Of a stretch of DNA of 64,000 nucleotides, positions 37,409 through 47,000 are shown one piece after another. Numbering within the stretch: position 1 is the stretch's first letter; each line of letters begins with the position of its first letter. The stretch lies in assembly GCA_022842065.1 (NCBI GenBank), contig JALHQH010000007.1, positions 1 through 64,000 of the forward strand. Direction: 5' to 3'. The translations under genes and the position numbers were made by a program. The notes under the pieces are model-generated. The model ran no database searches, had not been told where the DNA came from, and was given only the letters and a program-made list of their open reading frames with translations. The stretch is from Caldilineaceae bacterium (lineage in GTDB: Bacteria; Chloroflexota; Anaerolineae; Caldilineales; Caldilineaceae).

Positions 37409-37480
37409 TTACTACTTTACCGATTTACTAATTTACCGATTTACTGATTTACCGATTTACCAATCTACCGCTCTACCAAA
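37409..37480. repeat. AT-rich tandem repeat, opposite orientation to 36696-36777
   Basis: Units of TTTACCGATTTACT/TTTACCGATTTACC recur five to six times immediately upstream of the transporter gene (start 37489), interrupted by ACCTTTAT-like spacers. Such short units also occur at 36696-36777. They lie within the translated-gene gap and would be transcribed in the operon mRNA, where the two tracts are mutually complementary. Confidence 0.8.
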
Positions 37481-37488
37481 AACCAACC

Positions 37489-39705
37489 ATGATCAAAAGC
37501 AACACGCCACCCATCCCCTCCAAATGGTCCACCGCCTTTCAGGGTTGGCGCGCCTGGCTGCTGCGTCCCTTTCGGCACCGGGTGCCGCTGATTTTGCAGC
37601 TCAACGAAACCGAATGTGGCGCGGCCTGTCTGGCGATGATCCTGAGCTACTTTGGGCGCAAGACCCATGTTGCGGAATGTCGCTCACTGCTTGATGTAAG
37701 CCGCGATGGGGTGACGGCGCAGGCCCTTGCCCGTGAGGCGCGCAACTTTGGGCTGCTCGTGCGCGCCTTTTCGGTCGAGCCGGCGGATCTGGCACAACTG
37801 CCGTTGCCCGCCATTCTCTTCTGGGAATTTAACCATTTTGTCGTGCTGGAACGCTGGTCCCCCACCGGCGTGGATCTGGTTGATCCGGCGATTGGGCGGC
37901 GTCACCTCACGCCGGTTGCATTTGATGAGGGCTTTACCGGGGTGGTGTTGACCCTGGCCCCCGGTCTGGAGTTTCAACCGCGGCGTGTGGCGGCGCAACG
38001 TTCCTGGGTCGATTATTTAGGCGGCATCCTTCTGGAACAGCGCGCCATCCTCTGGCAGATTCTGGGTGCATCGCTCCTGGTGCAACTGCTGGCATTGGTC
38101 AGCCCGCTCTTTACCCAAGTCTTAATCGACCGTGTCTTGCCGACGCGCAATCTCGATACCCTGACCCTCTTTGGCATTGGCGTGGTGGTCTTGACAATTG
38201 CCCACACGCTGCTCACCTTTGTGCGCGCCCTGCTGTTGCTCAACCTGCAGGTGCGGCTTGATGCGCGGTTGATGACCGGTTTTGTCGATCACCTTTTGCG
38301 TTTGCCCTTTGCCTTCTTTCAGCAACGCGCCAGTGGTGATCTGCTCATGCGGCTGCGCAGCAACAGTGATCTGCGCGAAACCGTGACCGGGGAGGCCTTT
38401 TCGCTGGTGTTGGACAGTGTGCTGGTGGTCACTTATTTAGGGTTTCTGCTTTGGCGGCAACCGGCACTGGCGGCGTTAACCTTGGGTTTTGGCGGCTTAC
38501 AGATTGCGTTGCTCCTGGGGACCGCCCAATACCAGCGGCGTTTGGCCACCGAAACGCTGGCGGCCGAAGCACAAGAACATAGTTATCTGGTCGAAGCCCT
38601 CAACGGCGTTGCCACCTTGAAGGCGACCGGTGCGGAAACGCGAGCCTTTGCCACCTGGGAAAATCTCTTCTACGGCGCGCTGAACATTAACACGCGCAAG
38701 AACTTTGCCATGACGATCATTGACAGTGGGCGCTGGCTGTTGCGGGCGCTGGCCCCGGTGCTCTTGCTCTGGCTGGGGATCTACGAAGTGATGAGCGGCC
38801 GGCTGACCCTGGGCGAGATGTTGGCGCTGAACACAGTGGCCCTGCTCTTTCTCAGCCCGCTCTCTGCGCTGGTGCGCAGTGTGCAGCGGCTGCAATTGGC
38901 CGGCGCACATCTGGATCGGATTGCCGATGTGCTTGACGCCGAGCCGGAGGCGCGCTTGACAACGGCAGAGAGCACCGTCCAACTGCAAGGGGCGATTGCC
39001 GTGACAAATGTGCGCTTTCGCTATCATGCCGACGCGCCGCTGGTCCTCTCTGACATCTCTTTAACAATTAGGGCGGGGCAGAAGGTGGCGATTGTCGGGC
39101 GCAGCGGCTCGGGGAAAAGCACGCTGGGTCATCTGTTGCTGCGCCTCTATGAACCGACCAGTGGCACGATTGCTTATGACGGCATTGATACGCACCAGTT
39201 GGATCGCCAGACGTTGCGCCAACAGATCGGGGTCGTCTTACAGGATCCCTTTCTCTTCAGCGGCTCGATTCGCCAAAACATCGCCTTCCATGCCCCCGAT
39301 GTGCCAATGGCACGGCTGCACACCGTCGCCAAACTCGCTGCGGTCCATGAGGACATTATGGCGATGCCCATGGGCTACGAGACGCACATCGGTGAAGATG
39401 CCACGACGATCTCCGGTGGGCAGCGCCAACGGCTGGCACTGGCGCGTGCGCTGGCCCCGGCCCCGGCCATCCTGCTGCTCGATGAAGCCACCAGCCACTT
39501 GGACGCCATTACCGAGCAGACGTTGGATGCGAATCTGAATGGCCTGCACTGTACACGCATTGTCATCGCCCACCGCTTGAGCACCGTCCGCAATGCGGAT
39601 TTGATTGTGGTGTTGGATCAGGGACGGATTGTCGAACAGGGCACCCACGCGGCGTTACTGGCGCAGGATGGCGACTATGCCGCGTTGGTGCGCAGCCAGG
39701 CGTAA
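37489..39705 (+). CDS. Bacteriocin-type ABC exporter with C39 leader peptidase
   Basis: 738 residues. The N-terminal C39 peptidase domain has the catalytic Cys43 in NETECGAACLAM, His116 in FNHFVVLE and Asp132 in VDPAIG, all present. This domain cleaves after the GG of leaders such as that of the peptide at 32968. Six membrane helices follow (about residues 175-470). The ATPase has Walker A VGRSGSGKSTLG, signature ISGGQRQRLALARA, Walker B AILLLDEATSHLD and H-loop IVIAHRL. The sequence resembles the NHLM/lanthipeptide-type secretion ATPases. It is the last gene of the RiPP operon. An intact catalytic triad argues that the cluster is functional rather than decayed. Confidence 0.96.
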   Translation: MIKSNTPPIPSKWSTAFQGWRAWLLRPFRHRVPLILQLNETECGAACLAMILSYFGRKTHVAECRSLLDVSRDGVTAQALAREARNFGLLVRAFSVEPADLAQLPLPAILFWEFNHFVVLERWSPTGVDLVDPAIGRRHLTPVAFDEGFTGVVLTLAPGLEFQPRRVAAQRSWVDYLGGILLEQRAILWQILGASLLVQLLALVSPLFTQVLIDRVLPTRNLDTLTLFGIGVVVLTIAHTLLTFVRALLLLNLQVRLDARLMTGFVDHLLRLPFAFFQQRASGDLLMRLRSNSDLRETVTGEAFSLVLDSVLVVTYLGFLLWRQPALAALTLGFGGLQIALLLGTAQYQRRLATETLAAEAQEHSYLVEALNGVATLKATGAETRAFATWENLFYGALNINTRKNFAMTIIDSGRWLLRALAPVLLLWLGIYEVMSGRLTLGEMLALNTVALLFLSPLSALVRSVQRLQLAGAHLDRIADVLDAEPEARLTTAESTVQLQGAIAVTNVRFRYHADAPLVLSDISLTIRAGQKVAIVGRSGSGKSTLGHLLLRLYEPTSGTIAYDGIDTHQLDRQTLRQQIGVVLQDPFLFSGSIRQNIAFHAPDVPMARLHTVAKLAAVHEDIMAMPMGYETHIGEDATTISGGQRQRLALARALAPAPAILLLDEATSHLDAITEQTLDANLNGLHCTRIVIAHRLSTVRNADLIVVLDQGRIVEQGTHAALLAQDGDYAALVRSQA

Positions 39706-39713
39706 GTGAGAAC

Positions 39714-39830
39714 GCGAATGCGCGCCAGATCGTGTAGTGCGCATCGGGGACCGCGGCGGGTACACGCATCGGGAGTACCCGCCCGTGGCCTTGCGGGAGA
39801 TGCGCACTACACGATCTGGCGCGCATTCGC
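39714..39830. repeat. Perfect 31-bp terminal inverted repeats (117-bp element)
   Basis: The 31-nt arm at 39714-39744 (GCGAATGCGCGCCAGATCGT...) is perfectly complementary to 39800-39830. The 55-nt interior itself has a GCGGGTAC...GTACCCGC hairpin. It begins 8 nt after the transporter stop and lies between convergent genes, so it probably terminates both; the size and terminal repeats also fit a miniature transposable element. Confidence 0.85.
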
Positions 39831-39834
39831 TCGG

Positions 39835-40428
39835 CTATTGGAGATCGTAGACTTTTTCAATATGGGCCGGTGTGGTCCGGCCGATGGTGAGGACCGCGCC
39901 CATCAGTGGTTTGATTTCCAGCATAAAACGGGTGTTGACCCCTAACGGGTTCGGTAGCGTAGGATTGAGCGGGATCGTAATTTCGGCCAGTTCGCGTTGG
40001 TCAAGGAGGTCGTCTTGATCCAAACGGACTTTCCAGCGTAGGCTCCACCCGGTAATGGGTACACTTTGCTGCTCATCGCGATAATCAATCACCACGCCGC
40101 CACGCACTGGATCGAGATTGATCGGTTGGCCGCCTACGGCATTCGCCACCGTAAAGACAAGCGCATCAATCGTACTGGTGACCCCGGCCTGGTCCGCCAC
40201 CGCCAACACACTGCCCTTGATCTCCATCGAAGATTGGACTTGCGCCAGGTCGGTATAGATCGCAGCTTTGCTCGCTTCGGTGGAAAAGATTCCCGCTGAC
40301 AGGAGCGTAAACGCAAAACCGACGGCGACCGTCACAAATGCCAGCAAGATAATCGCGGTCTCCAAGGCCGTAATGCCCCGTTCATCGTTGATAATCACCG
40401 CTCGCAACGCTTGTACATGGTGCTTCAT
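39835..40428 (-). CDS. Archaellin (archaeal flagellin)-like protein
   Basis: 197 residues from the ATG at 40428, preceded by GAAAGGAG. The N-terminus has a short basic leader and a class III (prepilin-like) processing site, DERG followed by ITALETAIILLAFVTVAVGF. Cleavage after the Gly would leave a mature protein starting ITALETA, the typical archaellin N-terminus rather than that of bacterial type IV pilins (which use FTLxE). The remaining 150 residues are beta-rich with LNP and GVVIDYRD segments, as in the outer domain of archaellins. Archaellin genes are known in a few Chloroflexota, probably acquired from archaea. No archaellum motor or prepilin peptidase genes lie in this window. A pilin-like surface protein is an alternative. 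Confidence 0.8.
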   Translation of the reverse strand: MKHHVQALRAVIINDERGITALETAIILLAFVTVAVGFAFTLLSAGIFSTEASKAAIYTDLAQVQSSMEIKGSVLAVADQAGVTSTIDALVFTVANAVGGQPINLDPVRGGVVIDYRDEQQSVPITGWSLRWKVRLDQDDLLDQRELAEITIPLNPTLPNPLGVNTRFMLEIKPLMGAVLTIGRTTPAHIEKVYDLQ

Positions 40429-41087
40429 CGCCCACTCCTTTCGCGCTCGCCCGCGGCTGACCGCGCACACAAAAAAGCCATTACTGGATATCGACCAAAA
40501 TTGACCGATTTTTCACCATATATTTTTGCTTAACGTATATTTAGGTTGATGACGAGAATGGCGAGAAAAAGTTACGCGCATTCTGGAATATTAAGACTGG
40601 TGAGTGCTAACAGCATACCGTTCGTGGCTGTGCATTTAAGCAAGCTTGTGTCCGACTTTATTGCAAGCGCCATTTGACGTAGTTGCGCAACCAAATTGTC
40701 AGATAATTGCAAAGTTAATGTAAGGTTACATGTTTCAGGAGAAAACTGTCAAAAATTATTGTTTTATCTCTGGTAGAGTACCTTGCTTTTAATGTATGCA
40801 AAATTTGGCGTGTCATTTTTTTTTGCTAAAATATCCCATAAATCATTGTTCACGGCACAATTCCCTGTGTTTATTGCCACCTGTTGTGCCCCCACCTGCG
40901 TCATGGCGTTTTGACCAAAAGGTCATTGGTTACATTCGTTCAGCGATATTTAGCTCTGGCAGAGATGGCGCTTTACGCCCATTGCATGAAGATAAGCTTT
41001 TTCTCGTGTAGATGAACTGCTCTTATTATCATCTCTGCTCAACCGCAATATAGCAAACCACAAAGACAAAAGCTGTTAGGAGACCCC
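40429..41087. other. Gene-free AT-rich divergent region
   Basis: This 660-nt region lies between the archaellin-like gene and the RHS gene, transcribed in opposite directions, and should carry both promoters. The segment 40490-41040 is markedly more AT-rich than the surrounding genes. Short frames in it have no recognisable features. A TTAGGAG site sits just before the RHS start. Confidence 0.5.
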
Positions 41088-44000
41088 ATGCACCCCGTCC
41101 TTACTTTGGCGCGCCTGTGCGCGAAATTCCGTCAATCGTTATATCTAGTGGTGAGTCTGTTGGTCATCAGTTCGATGTTACTGCGACCCGTGACCGCCAT
41201 TGCTGTGATCTACAAGGCCGAAAGTGAATTACAGAAGGCTGTGACAACCCATCCGCTTACACTGGATGGTGCTGCCAACCTTCATCCCCGATCGGCGCCT
41301 GATCTGGTGCCAATCACGGCGGCTACTGCCCATCGTCTGGCTGCACCTCTGCCTGCCCCAGCCCTGCGTACGTTAGCGCAAGTCAATCCGACCCCTTCTC
41401 AGGCGAAACCGGCCTACCCATACAACCATCTCCTCGACGGTAGCTATCAGAGCGTCGGTACGCCGCCTGCCAATCACAATTTTGAGAGCGCCGCGACCGG
41501 TGGCGGGATGCCACCTACGAACAATGATTTTGCTGCCGCTTCCTACAACGTTGGCACCCCACCCACCAACTATAATTTTGAAAGCGGGACCTTTAGCAAC
41601 TGGACAACCGCCGGTACCGTTTCGATCCAAAGCGATGCGACCCACGGTTACTGGGCACAGTTGGGCGGGAGCGGCAAAATCATCAGCGAGCCTTTTACCG
41701 TGGATAGCAGTGCCCAACGTATCAGCTTTACCGCCTATCATGGGGGGAGCGCTGGTTTCCGGGCTTATATCCATTCGGGGGCCGGCTATGCCACCCGTAC
41801 CGAGATCGACTATTACTACTGCAATAATTGCGGCTGGGTGGACTATCAGATTGATCCGACCGCATATTTGGGCCAATCGATTAAGATTGAATTCTTACGG
41901 GTTGGTGCCACCGTGGGGATTGACGAGATCCAGATGGGGGTGATTCTGCCTGACTACACCGTCGCCGGCGCGGTGAAACGGGTGGAGAGCAATGGCAATG
42001 CCTATGCCCGCCTGGCCGGCGGCAGCGCCACCATCACCAGCGCGCCCTTTACGATTGGCGCGGGCGTGCAACAATTGGCGCTCTTACTCAGTGGGCTATC
42101 CAACAATAGTGATCAATATCGCGTACAGATCCTTTCCGGCGCAACCTATAGCACAGTGACCCAACTCGGCTCCGGCACGGTGAGTGATAGCTGGCAGCAA
42201 TTCAGCTACAATGTCTCAACCTGGCAAGGGCAATCGGTCAAATTACGCATCGCTTCGATTTACCTGTTGGGTACAGTGGGCGTTGATGACATCGGTGTCC
42301 AATCGATTACGCTCCCTGGTTGGACAGTCAGTGGCGCGACCCAAGTGGTGGACGAAGGCAACGGCAACCATTATGTCTCGACTAATGGCACGCTGACCTC
42401 GGCTGCTTTTGTGCTGGACCCCAATCTGCAGCAGATCAGCCTGCGCTACCGCGGCGATGATGGTTCTGCTGACACCTTTTATGTCAAGTTGTTACGTGGT
42501 ACCAATTTTAGCGAAGAGGTTGACCTGGCTGGTTATCAAGCGGCGGGTGCAACTTGGCAGACGTTACACATCGGTCTCAATCTCTATGCGGGCGAGACGG
42601 TCAAACTCAAACTACAGCGCCACTTTGGCCGCATCTACTTTGACGATACCGGGCTGGGTGAGATCGTCCTCCCTGGCTGGCAGCCGACCGGTACCACCGC
42701 GCTCATCACCGCGAGCGATAGTCACGGCAGTTATGTGACGGCCGCAGACGGCAACGCCTTTTTTATCCGTTCGGTGCCGATTGCGACTGGGGTGGTGCAG
42801 ACCAACAACGTGGATGCCCGTCACTATGCGGTGGCGTATGATATCGGTTATGCCACCGGTAGCCTGCTGCAGATCTTCTGGGTCAACGACCAGGGCCAAG
42901 ATTATACGGTCTTTCAAGATGCTGCGAATACGCCCACCAGTTACCGTGAGCGCTATTTTGCCGTCTATGACACCCTGGGTACGACAGGTCACTTTGTGGT
43001 GAAGGCTACTGGCGGCGGCAAGGTCTACAGCATTGCCGACAACATTGCCCGCCAACATCTCAATGAACCCTTCTCCTATAAGGTGGGCATTCAGATCGAC
43101 ACGGCAACCGGTGCCTTTGGTTACCATGCCCAGGATCTACAGATCGGCGGCAGCACACCGTTGCTCTTTACCCGTTACTACAACGGCCACTCAGACCGGC
43201 TGGGGGTGATGGGTTATGGTTGGTCTCACTCCTATGCGACGCGGCTGGTGGTGACCGATGACGATGATGCCGGGGTCGTCTTCGGCTCCGGCAAAGAGAT
43301 CTTCTTTACATGGAGCAACAGCAGCCAAAGTTTTACGCCGGCCGATGCACGCATCCATGACGAGTTGGTCAAAAACGGCGATGGCAGTTATACCTTCACG
43401 ACCAAGGCGAAGCAGCAGTATAACTTCACTGCCGCTGGTCTGTTGACCACCATCAAAGACCCCAACAACAACACTGTCACCCTGGCCTATGATGGGAATG
43501 GGCGGCTTGGCACCGTGACGGCGCAGGGCGGCGCGACCATTACCCTGGGTTATGAGCCCAACGGCCGCTTAGCGACCTTGACTGATCCGCTCAATGCCGT
43601 GACCACCTACAGCTATGACGGCAATGGCGACCTGATCAGCGTGGCGCGGCCGGACGCCGGCACCGAGCAGTACAGCTACAGCAATCACCGCCTGAGCCAG
43701 GTGACCGATGCCACCGGCCACATCCTCTTCCAGAATAGCTTCGACGCCTATCACCGCGTCGTGCAACAGACCGACGCCTTGGGCAAGAGTTTGACGATTC
43801 AATACAACACCCCCGCCGCAGGGGTAACCACCGTTACTGATCCCGAGGGCGGCGTCACCAGCTACTATTTTGACCAATACCAGCGCACCACCGACTGGGT
43901 CGCGCCCACCAGTGCCGTCACCTCCTATCTCTATGACACTATCGGCAATCTGGACAAAGTGATTGACGGTGGTGCCGGTGAATGGGACTTTGCCTTTGAC

Positions 44001-47000
44001 AGCAACGGCAACTTGCTGGGTAGTGAGGATCCGCTGGGCAATCCAACGAGCTTGACCTACAACCCCCAACATCTGCCGACATCGATCACCGATGGCAATG
44101 GCAACGTTACGACGATGGTCTATGACGCAAAGGGCAATCTGCTCCAACAGACCAACCCGTTGGGGCAGGTCACGACCTATACGTATAACAGCAACGGCAA
44201 CATGACCTCCATGACCGATGCGCTGGGCAACATCGAAACCTATACCTATGACAGTGCCGGCAACCGGCTGACGCGGACCGATCCACTCAGCAATACCTGG
44301 ACTTGGACCTATAATGCTGCCGGCCGCATGGTGACCGAGACGGATCCGCTCAATCATACGACGACTTATGGCTATGATGCCTTTGGCCGGCGCACCCAGG
44401 TTGAAGACCACCTTGGCAATCGTAAACGCTACTTCTATGATCTGGTAGGGCGTCTATTGGCCAGTGATGATGAATTGAATCGGCGTACATTGTGGACTTA
44501 TGATGAGCGGGGTCTTGCCATCGCAAAGACTGATCCAGCGGGTAAAGTCACAACCTATGCCTATAACGACAACCGCCAGATGACCGCGGCAACTGACCCG
44601 CTTGGCTTGACCACTGCTTATGAATATGATGCCAACAATCGGCTAACGAAAATCATCAAGCCGAATGGCAGTGCAACCCAGTACAGCTATGATGGCAATG
44701 GCCGCCTGACCACGGAAACCGATGCATTGGGGCGCCTAACGAGTTACACCTATGACAGCGCTGGGCGGCTGGCCGGCAGTACCCAACCGAATGGTGCAGT
44801 GACGACTTATGCGTATGACGGCAATGGCAACCTAACCCAAAAAGTCGATCCCTTGGGGCGTATCACGAGCTATGCCTATGACGCAGCCAATCGACAAACG
44901 GCATTGACTGATGGCGGGGGTTTTGTCACCACTTACACCTATGACGCGGCGGGCCGGCAGATCCAAGAGAGCGATCCTTTAGGTGCGACGCGATCGCGCG
45001 TTTACAATGCGGCGGGTCAACTAGTTTCCATGACCGATCCGCTTGGTCACACCACGACTTATGCCTACGACGCTGCCGGCAAGCAGATCAGCAGCACTGA
45101 CCCGCTGGGTCGTGTCGAGTCAACCGGCTATGATGCGGTCAATCGGATGGTCAGCAGCACCGATAGTGCCAGCAATCTAACCCAATACGCTTACGATGCC
45201 GCCGGACAAATGACCCAACTCACGGCTGCAACCGGCGCTGTTAGCAGCTATAGCTACGATGCCCGTGGCTTAAAAACCAGCGAGACCGATGGCCTGGGTA
45301 ACACGACGAGTTATAGCTATGACAACGGTGGGCGCATGGTGCAAATGACCAACCCGTTGGGACAGAGCACCACGTACAGTTTTACGACGGCAGGCCAGTT
45401 GGCGACGATTACCGATGCGCTGGGCAATACGACGACCTTTGCCTATGATGCGGCGGGGAACCGCGTGAGTGTTACCGACCCATTGGGACGGGTCAATACC
45501 ACTGCTTACGATGCGCTCAATCGACCAATTGCCGAAACTGACGGCGGTGGCAATACCGCGCAGCGCACGTATGATTTGGCTGGGCAACTGGTCCAAATGA
45601 CGACCCCAACCGGCAGCGTCACCAATTATGGTTACAATAGTCGCGGCTTATTGGTCAGCGTCACCAATGCGCTGGGCTATGGCGAATCGTATGCGTATGA
45701 CGCCGCGGGGCACCGCACCCAGAGTACGGATCGCCGGGGCAATAATACGCTCTTTGCCTATGATGCAGCTGGCCGCACGCTGAGTATGACTGATGCCACC
45801 GGTGGTGTTGTCCAATTCGCCTATGACGCAGTGGGACAAGTAACGGCCTTGACCAATCCACTGGGCAAGCTTACCACCTACACCTATGATCTTTTTGGTA
45901 ACAGGCTGTCGCAAACTGATCCGCTAGGCCGCACCCGTAGCTTTAGCTATGACCAATATGGGCGGCTTGCCACCAAAACCGACGCCCGCAGTGTGAGCGT
46001 TACCTACGGCTATGATCTGTTGGATCGCCTGACCACGGTGAGCTACCCCGGTGGCACGAACAGTTATAGCTACAACGCTGTTGGGGCGATCGCCGCGGTA
46101 ACTGACCCGACCGGCACCACCAACTTCACCCATGACGCCCTCTCCCGCGTCACGACGATTGCCGCACCGCAAGGCACAGTTGCCTACAGCTACGACGCCG
46201 CCGGCCAACGTAGCACGCTGACACTGCCTAATAACCGTACCGTCAGCTATACCTATCATCCCACTGGTAAGGTCGCCACCGTCACCGACTGGCTGGGTGG
46301 GGTACAAGGCTTTAGCTACAATGCTGACGGCCAACTGCTCCAAGTAACGCGCCCCAACAGCGTTAACAGCAACTATGGCTATGATGCTGCCGGCCAACTC
46401 TCTGCCGTGGCCCATGCTGGACCGGGCGGTACGATCCAGAGCTATTCCTATACGTTGGACCCGAATGGCAACCGGATTGCCGTTGCCATGCCGGGCGGCA
46501 CGGAAAACTACACGCTCGATGCCCTCAACCGGTTGACCAATGTCACCTATGCTAACGGCGATAGCGCCGGCTACACCTATGATGCCTTGGGCAATCGGTT
46601 AAGTGAGACCTTCAACGGCACCACCACCAACTACACCTACGACGATGCCGGCCAACTGCTCACTGACGGCCAGCTCAATTTCACCTATGATGCCAACGGC
46701 AACTTGACGGTAGCGGGCACCGACACCTATACTTGGGATTGGGCGGATCGCTTGGTGGCGGCGACGGTGGCGGGCAACAATGTCACCTATGCCTACGATG
46801 CCTTTGATGTGCGAGTGGGGACAACGGTCAATGGCACCAGCAGCAACTACCTCTGGGATCGCCAGGCGGCCTATCCACTGCTGGTGGATGACGGCACTTA
46901 TGCCTACCTGCACAATGATGGTCCCTTGGCCCAGATCGACGCCGGCGGCAATCGCACCGATCTGTTGACCGATGCGCTAAGTTCGGTCCGCGGCTTGGTT

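Noticed and set aside
43569..44411. 280-residue minus-strand frame inside the RHS gene
   Set aside because: A repetitive antisense product of YD repeats, not a gene.
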